A program made the translations under genes and the position numbers. The notes under the pieces are model-generated. The model was not told where the DNA came from. It saw only the letters and a program-made list of their open reading frames with translations, and did not search any database. Source: Tieghemiomyces parasiticus (lineage: Eukaryota > Kickxellomycota > Dimargaritomycetes > Dimargaritales > Dimargaritaceae). Taken from it: DNA of 57,319 nt. Below are positions 11,947 through 23,455 of this stretch, piece by piece; the first letter of the stretch is position 1; every line of letters begins with the position of its first letter. The stretch covers positions 1 to 57,319 of the forward strand of contig JANBPT010000200.1 in NCBI GenBank assembly GCA_027575765.1, written 5' to 3'.

Positions 11947-14241
11947 ACAGATGGTCTCGGGGGTGATAACGGTGGCCAGGTTGGTGTTGAACTGGCACTG
12001 GGGGGTCTAAGGGGCCCACAGCTTCTGCCGCAGGGTCTTGAAGTAAGTGGCCACTGCTCCAGCGCAAGGGGGTCAGGGGTGAGGGGTGTAGAGTGGGCAA
12101 AAACCGTTAGAAGACTGTTCAAAGGAAAAATACCCCTTGGATCTTGGCTGATGCAACCACATTACTGAGCTAGAGGTTGCTGGCTGACCTGCTTGTTGCA
12201 GCACTGACCAAGTCACTTACCTCGGGTGAGGACTTTAGCAGTCATGGCGGTTGCGGGTGCCAACGTTGCGCGTGCGGTGGGGGGTAGGTATAAAGGCGGG
12301 GATAAGGATAGATGCAAGTTGTGTGCTAAGTGGCAGCAGCCAAGGGATTGTGGTGGTCAGGCAGGCCGGGGTAGCAGGAGGGGTTCTAAGAGGGTCAAGG
12401 AGGGCTGCAGAGGGGTGGTGGGTAGAGCAGGTGGTATTGAACTGGCTGTTGTGGCAAAGGGCGGGCTGTACATATGGATAACTTGAAACATGGTAGACAG
12501 TCAAGTTCAGAGTAAACAAAGTGGGCAATGGAAGAAGCAAGCCAGGCAACAGAGGGCAGGTGGAGCAGTACTAGCAAGTCCATCAAAACTGGCCAAGCGA
12601 GGGAAGTGAGGCTACCGCTCCAACCCACGGGCGGAGTGTGGATTGGCATCTCCTGAATTTTACCTTCCATTTTGGAAAGCCTCTGGGACAAATGTCAATA
12701 TTTTCAGACTAATTGCTTGATTTTCCATCCCCCTCACGTCCCACCTACCGCCGGCAAGGCCTGTGCTGCCATGGCCATTAGGCTCCAACCGCCAGTTAGC
12801 CAGTCCCTGCCGTTGGAGTGCTACCATGTGCTGGTAGCCTCTAGACCCGCAACCCGCCGATTTTCTGGGAATGAGGGCTCCATTACCAGCCGGCTGTGTG
12901 CTCTCAGTCTTAGTGAGAAATGCTCCTCCCTCCGCTGCTGCTCAACAGGCCCAAGTAGCCAAAAACATCACACAGAGATTGGCCCAGGATCAGGGGGGAG
13001 GCACCAACGCCATGCCTGTCTTTGAGATAGAGAGCTAGGTGACTAGCAGTAGCAAGTACATGTACAGACCGCCGCAAAAAGATTTCAGTGTCCTTAACTG
13101 GAAAACTACGCCCCTTTCCTTGCAGTGAGAACACGGTGAGGCTAGGCCAGTTATTCCTGGCCAAGCTCTGGGTTGTCCTAATCCAGCCAATTTGCTCAGA
13201 AGGTGGGTACACTGGGGAGGAGGGGTTTCCCCCATTGCCCTCCTCTCAAATGGAAACAGAGACACCAGTGTCACTTCCGCTTTCCTGTGAGCTTAGGGTG
13301 GTCAAGATAATGGCCAGCTACTATGGCCCAAGGTCTGCTGGTGAGGGAGCTGGGGAGTGGCACTGGTTCTAGTGGGCCAAATTGGATTTACCATTTCTGG
13401 TGGTGACGTTATACATAACCCAATCTAGCCGCAGCCTTACACACACCAGCAATTCAAGAATCAAACCAACATTGATCATATGGTGGCCCTAAATCAGCCA
13501 AGTTAGAAAGTGGTCCCCGGCCACTACAGTTATCCTACCAGCCGTGCAAACCATTAGAAGCGGAAGGGCCAGCCGGCTCGCTATATATAAACCAAGCAGC
13601 CAACACTATGAATACACATCACTACCAACATTCACTTGGACCTAGTTAAGCACCAAACCCTCATCCTCAGCTACCATACCAGTTGATCCCTTTTTATTAT
13701 TAAATAAATAGCCAAACCAATCAGTTGTGGTCTCTTGCTTCCATGCCAACACTGGCTTTCTAGAATTTGCCATTCATGGGTCATTGTTCACAGTACAATT
13801 GGTCGCACTTAATGGCGTAGGTTTTTTATATTTTTACCAAATGCAGGTGGCTTGAGACCACAGTGCACCAGGCTAAGGGTTCAGCCGGTTTGGCAATGCC
13901 ATGTCTGGCAGGCTCCTATTAACAGGGGACAGGTACAGCCCGATCCCAATTGCGCCACTGGCAGTGATAGCGTCCAGCTGACAGCCATCAGCCTTAACAA
14001 AGTTACCCAGGGCATCAGCTACATAGTGTAATCAACGGAGATAAATGTCCCCGGCTACATCAACAGGGCAATATGTACGGTATTGGGGAGGGGAAGTGGT
14101 AGCAGACTTGCGCTTGATCCGACAACGGACTTCATCCCGTGTCAAGCACACACCACACCTGAACAATCTTCCCGGGTGGCCACAAAATTGCGCAGCATTG
14201 ATCAAGGCGTGGTTGGCATATTGACCACAAAACGTTGAAGT

Positions 14242-14242
<1 letters not shown>
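11947..14242. other. Region with no supported gene
   Basis: TATA-like elements occur near 12288 (TATAAAGG) and 13583 (TATATATAAA) on the plus strand, but neither leads to a convincing coding frame. After the second, the first ATG opens only a 13-codon frame. The left end (to about 12120) may be the degraded upstream part of the reading frame at 10909-11796. Confidence 0.4.

Positions 14243-14308
<66 letters not shown>
14243..14308. repeat. (CT)n microsatellite, about 66 bp
   Basis: An almost uninterrupted CT dinucleotide run with one phase slip (CC) near 14289-14290. It lies in gene-free DNA. Confidence 0.95.
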
Positions 14309-17150
14309 CGCCTGTCTCGTTCATCCGGCTTACCGATGGGTATTTAACAGCTAACCACCACTGTTCCCCTGAGGACGGCAGGCAATAAGCAATCCCCCCG
14401 AGTTACTCTGCTTCACATATGGTATACCCCACTTACCATTTCACTAGCTCTGCCCTGTCCCTGCCTCTGGGACCTCTTCGTTATTTCCTTTCGTGTGAGT
14501 ACTATAACGTACCTTCACACTCTCCTTTTTCATCCCCCTTTCGTTGAGCTCCTTTGGTTTGGCCTAATACCCCGTTCCGGCCCACTGCGGGGCAGCGCTG
14601 GTTACTCTACAGCCAGTTGTAGCATTGCCTCCAGTAGAGTCTGGTCTAAGTTGCTATCAAGTAAATCATGAAGCGCCGTGGGCCACCAAGCTGGAGCCTG
14701 GCCCCTAGGGAGCTAGGGCTAGTCTGGAAATGGCATGGCTGCTTGTAAAGCCATAGTTCAGCAGGAGCCAGTGTGTATTACATTACTCGCCAGGCTAGTA
14801 AGAGTGAGTAATGACTAAAGGTTCTGCTGGTAAAATTGTAAAAGGGCATCCAGCACATCCCACTTGGATATTTGGGGATGGGCGCTGGCAAGCGTCCAAG
14901 ATGTAACTATGGAATCATGGGAGTTTAAGCTGTGCTATAAGGCACAGTCCAATATGAAAAAGGTGTAAAGCTGACGGTTCAGCGTTAGAAGCACGCCTAG
15001 ATTTCATACATGGAGCTATCTTCCACAGCCATTGACTACACAAACTGAATGCCTTTACAAAAGACTCGTATCTTTACTGAAATGATGAAGTACCTGCTGT
15101 GTACTTTTGGCGGACATCAACTCCCACTGGTCACCCAGTCAAGTCATGCCCTGCTCTGGCCTAGTGTTTCCTTCTCAGACGCTATTCTTCTTAGCCCCCC
15201 TCTAGTCGCATCTACCCTTACCATGTCCACCTAATATTTGTCACCGTGACAACCTACCCCCAACGCCGTGATTGTGGGGAGGCCCCTAGCCAGTTCCGAA
15301 GCTTTGTATACAGTAAGCAACAAATATAAGGAATCGGATTGGACCCATTCCCTTTGGAACCTGGTACAGTCTGCACAATCAACTTTGCAAGGATTCGGAA
15401 GGGAAAGGGATTCCAGGGAAGTTACTGTGGCCAAGTAGATCGACCGAGTAGCTATAGACAAGCCAGCAGTGGAAGCAAACATGAGACGTGTGGTAGGCCA
15501 CCACTGCCCAAAGCAGTGCCACATTGCTAGGCTTGCGACCGCTATTTACCGCCAGGGGCTCGTGGGGTACCTGGTTCACATTGGAGCCCTATGTGGCCAG
15601 GAACCCTCACATAATAATGGTTGGGAGGGTAGTGAAGGTTCCCACGCAATGAACGAGCAAACATGTCAGAACCTGTGCAGGTCATTGCCTATAAACAAGG
15701 TTGGAGAAAGGATTGGCGCGCCAAAGTATACCTAGTTGGGGGCCAAGGCTACCAGGGCTGGAATCAAGGGACCCCACTCCGCAGACTAGCTTCTCCAAAA
15801 TGGAGATCACTAGGGAGTGGAATGCCGAGTCAGGCAGGGAACCTCGTGGGAGAGGCCTGGTTGGTGAGTCGGCAAGATAGAAGGTGCTGATTTGGCCCTA
15901 TGCTTGTTTCAGAACTGGCGTTGTTGCACTGGGGATTGATTGCTCAGCACTTTGCCAAGAACCATGGTTTTGGGCAATCCCCCCTCCACGCAGAATGTAA
16001 ATGAGGTCTGGGTTCCTCACGGAAGCCAGACACGGTCCACCGGCCTGTCCACTGGCTCAAGGGGTGAGGATTAGGTACCTAGAGTGAACGACCATGCGAC
16101 CCACCCAAAAGTGGCTTCCAGTCACTCTTGCCAGAGCCCGGTTGCTGCTGAGACCCTTTGACGTAGCATTGCTGACCTTACGTGCAGATGGTGAGAATTG
16201 GTACGCCCTCTACTCAGTCGCTCTACCCAATCTACGTAAGGGTTATAGCCACCTTGTCTAGTATGAGGGTTAGGCTTCCTCTCCCAAACCCATCCCAACC
16301 ACGGCCTGTTTGTAACTACGTCAGTAATCCCACAGCAGGGCTGATCTTGTCCGGTGTCACTATGGGAATTGCCGCCAGCTTAGGCGCGCCACTGCGATAT
16401 AGTTCGCCGCGAACTGCACTCGTGAGGGCCACGCGGCATATTCTATGGGGGGGGGTGAACTGCCCAGACACCTCCCAAGAGGGGATTTGAGCTTAACCGC
16501 TAGAAGCGAGTCCATCATCTCCCTGGGAAGGCCTACTTGGTCCTCAGGGTGCTGAGTATCGCAGAACAAAAAAGAGGCATGTCGATCAGCAGTTGGGGAG
16601 CAAGGGTATCCACCCTGGTTACAATTCTGTAGTGGACAGCGTCAGTGAAGCCGCCAGGAAGGGTACACAGTGACGGCGAATCTGGGTTGCTCAAAAAAGT
16701 CCACATGCCGCACCGCTCTATCCCCACGCCGCCGATCCGGCCGACAGCACTGTGAGGCATCCATAGTGGTCGTCGGGTCTTGCCAGAGTGAGTGGCCTAG
16801 TGGCCAGTCGCTTACCTAACGGACACCTTGGCTCAAATGCAGTCCTCTCTTCTCACGCAGTGCTTATCGGTGCCAATTCAGGCTAGTAAATCCTTCCACC
16901 AGTCTGCCTCAGGTCAATTGACTCCAGCATTTGGGCCACGCATGTATGGTCCAGACTACGATCCCAAGGCTGGAAGCTGGATGGTGTGGTACTACGTGAA
17001 CGGCAGGCGATGTACCACACTCCTCCAAAACTGGCATGGAACATGGGATTGTGAGCCGTGCCCTAATGGGCAAGAGCACTCGAACTATCCTTGGATCCAC
17101 GCGCTCTGCTGGCCCCTGTGTTCTTCTAAGGGCCACAGGCTACGTCTCTG
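14309..17150. other. Gene-free stretch
   Basis: Frames here are short, have equal antisense partners and show no motif or signal peptide. I see no RNA gene. The right end leads into the promoter of the 50-aa secreted precursor. Confidence 0.4.
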
Positions 17151-17156
17151 CTGGGA

Positions 17157-17165
17157 TATAAAAAG
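17157..17165 (+). promoter_or_regulatory. TATA box of the 50-aa precursor gene
   Basis: TATAAAAAG lies 118 bp upstream of the ATG at 17275, leaving a leader of roughly 85-90 nt. This supports transcription of the very short frame downstream. Confidence 0.6.
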
Positions 17166-17274
17166 TCGTGCAGTTTGCCCACTCGAGTATAACCAGCAAT
17201 CCAATAACCTTTGCCGCCAACTGCCCAGCAACGCCACCTCGACCCGCCCCGCTTCCCAACCACCCATCGTCACC

Positions 17275-17427
17275 ATGGTTTCTTTCCGTCTCGCCATCAT
17301 CGCCGCCATCGTGGCCGTCGTCGCCGTCTCTGCCCAGCCCGCCGAAAAGGCCAAGCGCCAGCTCGGCGGTGGTAGCGGTGGCACCATGCCCACCAGCGGC
17401 CTTGGCTGGGGTGGCCGCTGGCCTTAA
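17275..17427 (+). CDS. 50-aa secreted peptide precursor with Lys-Arg/Gln processing site
   Basis: I do not recognise the family. Residues 1-20 form a strong signal peptide (MVSFRLAIIAA... VSA). A seven-residue spacer ends in Lys-Arg (27-28). The remaining 22 residues start with Gln, contain a Gly/Ser-rich half and end in an aromatic, Gly-rich tail (GLGWGGRWP). This is the layout of a Kex2-processed secreted peptide whose N-terminal Gln can cyclise. The start has an ideal context (caccATGg) and follows a TATA box. A larger frame running through it from 16828 has no protein-like character upstream. There are no cysteines and no CaaX box, so it is not a typical farnesylated pheromone. A signalling or antimicrobial peptide is possible, but function is unknown. 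Confidence 0.6.
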   Translation: MVSFRLAIIAAIVAVVAVSAQPAEKAKRQLGGGSGGTMPTSGLGWGGRWP

Positions 17428-18439
17428 ACAGCGCAGTTCCTTCCCACCTGGAGCTGTATCCTATTCCAACCCTGGCCTAGTGTCGCCTGTAGTATCCTCC
17501 CCCTGTAATTCCTGAGATTCCGACTGGTGCCGCCATAGGCCGGACGGGCACCATGTCTCTGGCCACTCCCCAGGAACATCTACCCTACCTTATTCTTTCC
17601 CTTCTGCTATGCTAAATCTGTCACTCACCTGCCCTCAGCTACCTAATAAACCACCTGCTGTGATCAACACCGTGTCGCTAGTAGAGTTAGCTGGCGGGAC
17701 TACCTTGGTGGCTCCGCTGGCTCAACCGTATCTGGTCATTAATCTTGCCAATTGTCACTACCACCAGGTTGTTGGTCAAGGCCTCGTACCAGCCGATCAA
17801 TAGCCGGTTTCTAATCACAGCTCGGCCGCCAAAAACTATATAAACGCCCTAAACTATTGCTGCAAATGCTGCTCAATGTCAGTAAAACTATCTCTCTCGA
17901 CTTTCAGTGGTACTTATGCAAAATTTCTCGCGCCCCGTTCCGCTTGAAATGGTACGTCTTGGGGATGCCAACCGTGGGCATTAACTCACTACTAAAGTAC
18001 TTTACTCGTCTCGGGAATTATCCCGCCTTACACAATATATAGATATCACAAAATCATCGAATAATTTTTATACTGGAGGTCTCAGATCGTAGTTGTTCAG
18101 AAGAAACCTAGAAGAGTCAATGATGTCGAGTCGATTGGTGTGAACTATTCCAGGATTGAACCATTTCTGTTTTCGCCCCTTGCTTTTATAACCATCCATT
18201 ATGTCTACTTTTCATACTCCCCCTTTCCCACTCCGCCCAAGATAATCAATGTAATGTGGAAGTCCTTATTAATAACTATTATCTGGAAGGCCGCAAGGCA
18301 GATGCCATTCTAAATGTTTTGACATCTATGTTGGGCCTGGCTGCCCCCAGTTGCTCCACCATCTACAGGTGACTGGCTTGCTTTCGCACAGGCCATTACT
18401 CTTTAGAAGCCGACCCTTGTTCTGGCCGCCTATCAGACA
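17428..18439. other. Intergenic region
   Basis: No supported gene. A TATATAAAC at about 17836 precedes a frame that begins at ATG 17866 and runs to 18042 (about 58 codons). It lacks motifs and is not called. Confidence 0.4.
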
Positions 18440-19198
18440 ATCTTGATGGATTTTATGGGGACATGATCCTAAGACAGCTGGGCGGGAGGAAGACCTTCGA
18501 CTGACTGCTGAGCAGCTGGTCTGGGCCTGCCGCACTCCCCCTAGTGTTATGTGTAGAGCCCTACACGGGGACCTGGGGTTGCGCAACTATTTCAATCGCC
18601 GGCTCCCCCCCCCACAATCTCACTGACAACCAGCGCCACTAATGGGTACTATTTTCCACCGAGTTCCTGGCGGAGTTCAATGGGGCCAGTGACTCTCTGC
18701 CGGATTCCAGTGGCACCGGTGCCGAGAGTTAAGTGCCTTTGTGATCCACCCGCTAGCTCTAACTGCTGGGGCGGTATCCTAAAGGTGGTCCGAACTCCAT
18801 CCCATACCCGCCGGGGCCATGCCATACCCACGGTAATGCTAATAGATCATCATTATTTTTACTAACCATCACCAATTACACCTGACCATCAGGTCTCCTG
18901 GTACCAAAGTCTCTGCCGAGCACTACGTTAACTATGGGCTGGAGACCGTGCTCCAGACTGAGGAAAAGGCGCGCGGAATTTTCGACTGCCACCACAGTGG
19001 CTCTACCATGATAATACACCACCACGCTGTGCTGCAGCTACCCAGACCATCGAATTCGGCACCAGCATCAAACAACTTCCAGCCCCTTCCTACAGCCTTA
19101 GTCTAGCCCTCTGCGACTTCTTATCGTTTAGGGGTGTCAACCGGCGGCTGAGGGATAATAAGTTCATCACACTGGAGGCGGTCATGGACGCCTGGTGA
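18440..19198 (+). pseudogene. Decayed Tc1/mariner-like transposase
   Basis: Two separated stretches resemble Tc1/mariner transposases. The first (about 18465-18605) reads DPKTAGREEDLRLTAEQL and then a second helix-turn-helix-like part ending HGDLGLRNYFNRRL, matching the paired-type DNA-binding region. The second (about 19086-19198) reads YSLSLALCDFLSFRG and then NRRLRDNKFITLEAVMDAW, matching the C-terminal block that in this family follows the last catalytic residue (P-Y-S-P-D-L-x-P-C-D-F). Between them lie a short fragment resembling the catalytic domain (KVSAEHYVNYGLETVL, from 18907) and several frameshifts and stops. The catalytic DDE/D triad is not intact. I could not find terminal inverted repeats. 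It is an old, inactive insertion. Confidence 0.6.
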
Positions 19199-20161
19199 TC
19201 GGATCATTCTTGAATCTAGTCAAGTGACTTTAGAGCCGGCCGTGATAGTTGAGTAGAAAGAATTTACAAAGAGGTACAGAGTGGTGGTAATTATTTTTAA
19301 TTAAACACCATTTAAATGCGAATGTCCCAAAATATATAGAGCCATCTATAATAAATGTGAGAGCGCCATAGTAAGAGTCAACACCATTGATAAAGTAAGG
19401 TGTAGGACACGTCAGTGCCCAAGGCCAGGTTGGAGCACTGGGTTATCTTTGACGAATGGCTAAGGCACCAGCAGGATGTGCAAACGGCCACATGCTGTGT
19501 CATAAAGTAATGAAGACAGGCTTAATCCTACACCCAGTTGCCGAACAGTTTAGTGGCGCAAATTATTGAAAAACGATTACCTACCTGCTCCATCATTATC
19601 AGATACGAGTAAGCCTTACTCTATATATCTGTGGAGTAAGGACGCGAGGTAAATTCACGAGAGATTGAATCAAAACTACCTTAGCAATGACGCCTGGCGC
19701 TGTGGGGCTTGCATGGGAGTGCCGCACGTACCCGAGATTTTGGACCGTGCTCTGCTGCCGGTTGACCGGGCTTCACTTCGATTGGTCAACTGCATAGCTG
19801 AGCCACTATCCAGGCTAGGAAAGGGGCCGTTCTGAGATAATTCCAAGAATAAGGGTCGCGGTGAAAATGATGGTCGGCAGGTCTATGAGACCCCGCGGCT
19901 ACCTGTAGTTTACAGTGACTGGGTTAGCAACGACGCCACATGTAATAACAGGGGATAGGCTGAAAGCGGGGCGCTAAAAAAACCTTCCTTGGAGTGTCCG
20001 TCCTAGAGACGGTGTGTTCTGGTGGCACCTCCCAAAAAATGATGAGTATTCTCCCTTGTGGATATATTTTATTGGCCCATTCTGACTTACCAACACCGAC
20101 GGCCTACGCTCACATAAATACACCACCCCTATCCCACCGCCACCCTAATTGACCTCTGCTC
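19199..20161. other. Intergenic region
   Basis: No gene is supported. AT-rich segments around 19290-19350 may be remnants of the flanking transposon, but no repeat ends are visible. Confidence 0.4.
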
Positions 20162-20166
20162 TATAA
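20162..20166 (+). promoter_or_regulatory. Possible TATA box of the pepsin-like gene
   Basis: TATAA in the context gctcTATAAgtg lies 136 bp upstream of the ATG at 20298, a spacing like that seen before other genes in the window. Confidence 0.4.
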
Positions 20167-20297
20167 GTGTGCGCATTTCGATTTTTTTCCAACCGTTGCG
20201 TCGTTATTTTTGGAACTACTTTTACTCTACCAACGACCCCGCTCTACGTTTTAGGTCTCCGTAACTAGCGGGCCGTTTAATTTTCCTGCCCCTATTT

Positions 20298-21593
20298 ATG
20301 TGCATTATGCATCCGGCGCTGCACTACCCGCTCACAGTGCTCTCCGTGTTCCTACTTGCGGTAGTCGGTCTGACCGTGGCGACCAATGACGTTTGGCCTG
20401 TGAAATACACGGCCCTAGGGCCGTCACCACCCGCACCCCGCTACCGGCGTTTAGGCGACTGGATGCGCAACGCGGTCGGCCGGTCGCTGTCCTCCGCCGC
20501 ATCCCTGAGCAGCGCCATAGAGACCACGGACCGCAATCTACCCTACGTTGAGCTTCGTTTACCAGGAGTGACCCGGCGAATATTCCGCGTCATGGTGGAT
20601 ACGGGAGTCGTTGGCGTCCACCTAAACGGTAGCGCTCTGGGACGCTGGAAGATCCGTGGCCTTCGCGAGCAAACCCAAGTCTACCATTCCCGCCTCCTCC
20701 GTGGGACGCGTGCCGGCGGGGAGCACCCTAATCCGCTGAAGCAGCAGTTGTGTCCAATGCGGAGCAGCGTGGAAGCATGGTACCCTAGAAAACTCCAAGT
20801 GGGCGATACAATCTACCGGGACGTACCGGTCTATTTAAACGGCAGCCCAAAGGTCCCGGTCCGTGAACCAAACTGGCCTGCTGGCTTGGATGGCGTCATT
20901 GGCCTCATGCGATCGCAGGTTGATGACTCCCCGCGTGTCGCCTGTAGCCTTATCGGTCTGTTTTGTCAAGACAGAACCCACCGCGCCGTTATGTTTAACT
21001 TTACGGACACCAACCCTGCTGCCCACCAAATCCGAATGTGCCTACCGTCGGACACCCTATTAGCGGAAGGTGCCCAGACGTATCCGGCGGCCCGCACCGA
21101 CGCCGCATGGCAGACTAGCCAGTCCTTGGAGTTGTCGGCAGGTACCTCAAGTAAAGACCTACAGCGCGTGGGCCAGGGGGTCGTGTTACGGTTCAACCCG
21201 GCCCTGGAAGCGATTCGTATGGACATTCCTTTACTGGGAGCCCTGGAAGCTCCGATGGGTTTACAGCTCAACCCGCACGATTACCAGCCTGCCGACCCCA
21301 CGGAATCGACCTTTGGAGACTTGCCTGACATTCACCTGCAGCTGAAATGGACCAATCTCGCTAGGGCACAGTCAATCTTGCTAGATGAGACACAACTGGT
21401 CCGAACGCCGGACGGCCAGAAGACCAAGTTGATGTGGCAAGGCCGCAGCAGCGGATTTGGTTACGGGACAGGGGCTCAAGCTGCTGGTAAGTCGTACACA
21501 GATATGGGGTATCCGTTCTTTCTTAAGTACGTGGTGCTGTTGAACGAACGTGTGGTTGGGGCTTCACATATACACCTGTTGCAACAAAGGTAG
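20298..21593 (+). CDS. Secreted pepsin-family (A1) protein with degenerate second active site
   Basis: A 431-aa protein with an N-terminal hydrophobic signal segment (about 11-29), then a dibasic region (RYRR, 48-51) that could end a propeptide. Pepsin-fold landmarks follow: RVMVDTGVVGVHLN with the first catalytic Asp at 101, the GLDGVIGL strand (197-204), and the C-terminal YPFFLKYVVLLNERVVGASHI pattern (from 405) that matches the usual lid and last strands. The second catalytic motif, normally a hydrophobic stretch followed by DTG or DSG, appears as AIRMDIPLLGALEAP (305-319). An Asp (309) is present but Thr-Gly is replaced by Ile-Pro. The first motif is DTGV rather than DTGS. It may be an inactive pepsin-like binding or regulatory protein, or a divergent enzyme. 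Asn-linked sites (NGS, NFT) support secretion. It is uninterrupted by introns. A second in-frame ATG at 20307 would also serve. Confidence 0.65.
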   Translation: MCIMHPALHYPLTVLSVFLLAVVGLTVATNDVWPVKYTALGPSPPAPRYRRLGDWMRNAVGRSLSSAASLSSAIETTDRNLPYVELRLPGVTRRIFRVMVDTGVVGVHLNGSALGRWKIRGLREQTQVYHSRLLRGTRAGGEHPNPLKQQLCPMRSSVEAWYPRKLQVGDTIYRDVPVYLNGSPKVPVREPNWPAGLDGVIGLMRSQVDDSPRVACSLIGLFCQDRTHRAVMFNFTDTNPAAHQIRMCLPSDTLLAEGAQTYPAARTDAAWQTSQSLELSAGTSSKDLQRVGQGVVLRFNPALEAIRMDIPLLGALEAPMGLQLNPHDYQPADPTESTFGDLPDIHLQLKWTNLARAQSILLDETQLVRTPDGQKTKLMWQGRSSGFGYGTGAQAAGKSYTDMGYPFFLKYVVLLNERVVGASHIHLLQQR

Positions 21594-21633
21594 GCCCTTG
21601 TGCCCCTAGTGGCAGTGTGCTGCCCAGGCTAAT

Positions 21634-21639
21634 AATAAA
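21634..21639 (+). terminator. AATAAA polyadenylation signal
   Basis: An AATAAA hexamer about 40 bp after the stop of the pepsin-like gene. Confidence 0.5.
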
Positions 21640-23455
21640 ATGGGGCTACCCGTGCGGACGGCCACGCTATTAAATGGCAATCCAAAATACACTCACATCT
21701 TGCCGGATCGCCCAGTCCTTTTAAGGCGTGGCTGACGTGGTCGGGCTGCTGAAGAAACAAATGGGCAATACTGTCGGCCGCAAGGACATGTCAGCGAAGC
21801 AGGGCCTTGTGCGCTTAGCCGGGACAAGAGGGCCTGCGCGCCCCGTGCCCGGGATGAAAAGGCGGGGGAAAACATGAAGGGGGGGTGCTTCTCATACCGC
21901 AAGTCGCCGCTGGGGCTGTAGCAATGACCCGCCGGAGCCCCCGAACCGGGCAATTTCCCATTCTGTCCGAAACCCTCGCCACTGGCATCTCGAGGACAGC
22001 CTGTCCGGCTATGAGCTAGGATTGCGCTGTCAACCCAGCCCGCACACGCCCACTCTGGCTACGGTGTGGCCCCACTACGCCCACCCTCTCTTTCTGGCCA
22101 GCGGCAGGAGTGGGCTGCAAATCCTTCCGATTTCCACCTCCACTATTACCCTGGTCTCCGATGTCCTCCGCACCACAGCACACTGCCCGGGTGGCACTTA
22201 TCATTGCCCAAAAAGTCCACGGGTAGGCGTATCGCGCCTCCATGGCGCTTCATCAGCCTTTTCCTTCTCTGGAAGTGAGCGTAGGAGCATTCCGCACTAC
22301 CTCCTGAGCCTTCTTCTTTTTTTCACCATCGGCTGGCCCCGAGTTGGCTTAGGAACGGGGGCGAGATAGGAGAGGGGGCTGTGCCAAGCTGGCCAGTCCG
22401 CGGCGCCGCCAGACTCCGCCCATCGGCCAGCCGGACGGCTTGTGGGCTTCCAAGGCACGGAACCCCCCCCCCTTGTATCCTGCATCGCGGCCACCTCGGC
22501 GCCTGTCGGCCTCATAGCCTTGTCCTCCACACCTTTTTCTGCTCTTCGTTAATACTCCGATTTTTTATCGGAACTCTGTTCCTCTGCAACCTTAACTCTG
22601 CTAGCGTATTGCTCGACGGCTCTTGACCCCCTCCGTACAAATATTCCGGCACCCTGCCCCTACCGCCGCACATCTGCGGGCCAGGCTCTTCCGCCGCATC
22701 ACACCCCGCCTCGTTTTCTAATCGGCCAAGGCCCTTGCAATTTGGCACTGGGCCCGTTGTGTCAAGCAGCCCCTCCCGGTTTCACCTTCCATTCCCGCTC
22801 CGACCCCTGGGGCCCGCAGCCTATTGTCGTGGCCAGCCCGCTTCGCTGACTTCCCGTATCGTCGGTGTGGTGCAGAACCGCCACCGGCCGGCCCAGGCTC
22901 TCTGCCTCTCCATCCACATCTCATCCCTAGTGTCGTCGGCACTTTCGAGCAGTGTTGGTTGTCACCTGCCTCTGCAACCCTGCTGCACGCCGTCTCCTAG
23001 ACACCCACACCTTCAGACGTGGAAGCCGCGACCTCATTTCCAGCCCGACTGAGCCCCAGCACAGCAGCCGACCCTCCCCCCTGACACCTCATTTCTCCTG
23101 GCTCCCACTATTGCGCTCAGCTGACTGCAGTCCCGCCGGCCATTATTTTTGAAATAGACAGCAGCAGCCCCCCGACTTGGAAACCCTCCGCCAGTGTGCT
23201 GCCTGTACACAGCCACCCGTCTGTGTTTGCTTTATTGCGCCGAAGGGTGCACGTCAACCTCAGCGCCGTCCTTTTGCGCACCACCGCTTCCGCGCTCTGG
23301 GCCCTGCGAGCCACCTTCTCCGCTGTCCTGATTTACAAGCCCACACACGCTCCCGATCTCGCCCCTTACAGCCCTGCGAGCCTCCCTCGGCCCTTCGTGT
23401 CCGTGCTACCATCCTTCGTTGAGCGCTCAGCCAGCTTGCATCCCACTTCCCCGCG
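21640..23455. other. GC-rich intergenic region
   Basis: No supported gene. The frames are Pro/Arg/Ser-rich translations of C-rich DNA, with equal antisense frames. The right-hand part is pyrimidine-rich on the plus strand, as expected of the leader of the TPR/MBL gene. Confidence 0.4.

Noticed and set aside
13575..13640. TATATATAAA promoter-like element followed by an ATG
   Set aside because: The ATG opens only 13 codons and nothing gene-like follows. It may be a relic promoter, but there is too little to call.
18140..18180. A GGTTCAATCC-like box B on the minus strand, suggesting a tRNA gene
   Set aside because: The flanking bases do not pair into a T-stem, and no anticodon or D arm is found at the right distance.
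19053..19066. GAATTCGGCACCAG, close to a classic EcoRI cDNA-cloning adaptor
   Set aside because: It differs from the adaptor and lies inside the decayed transposase with no vector sequence around it, so chance is the better explanation.
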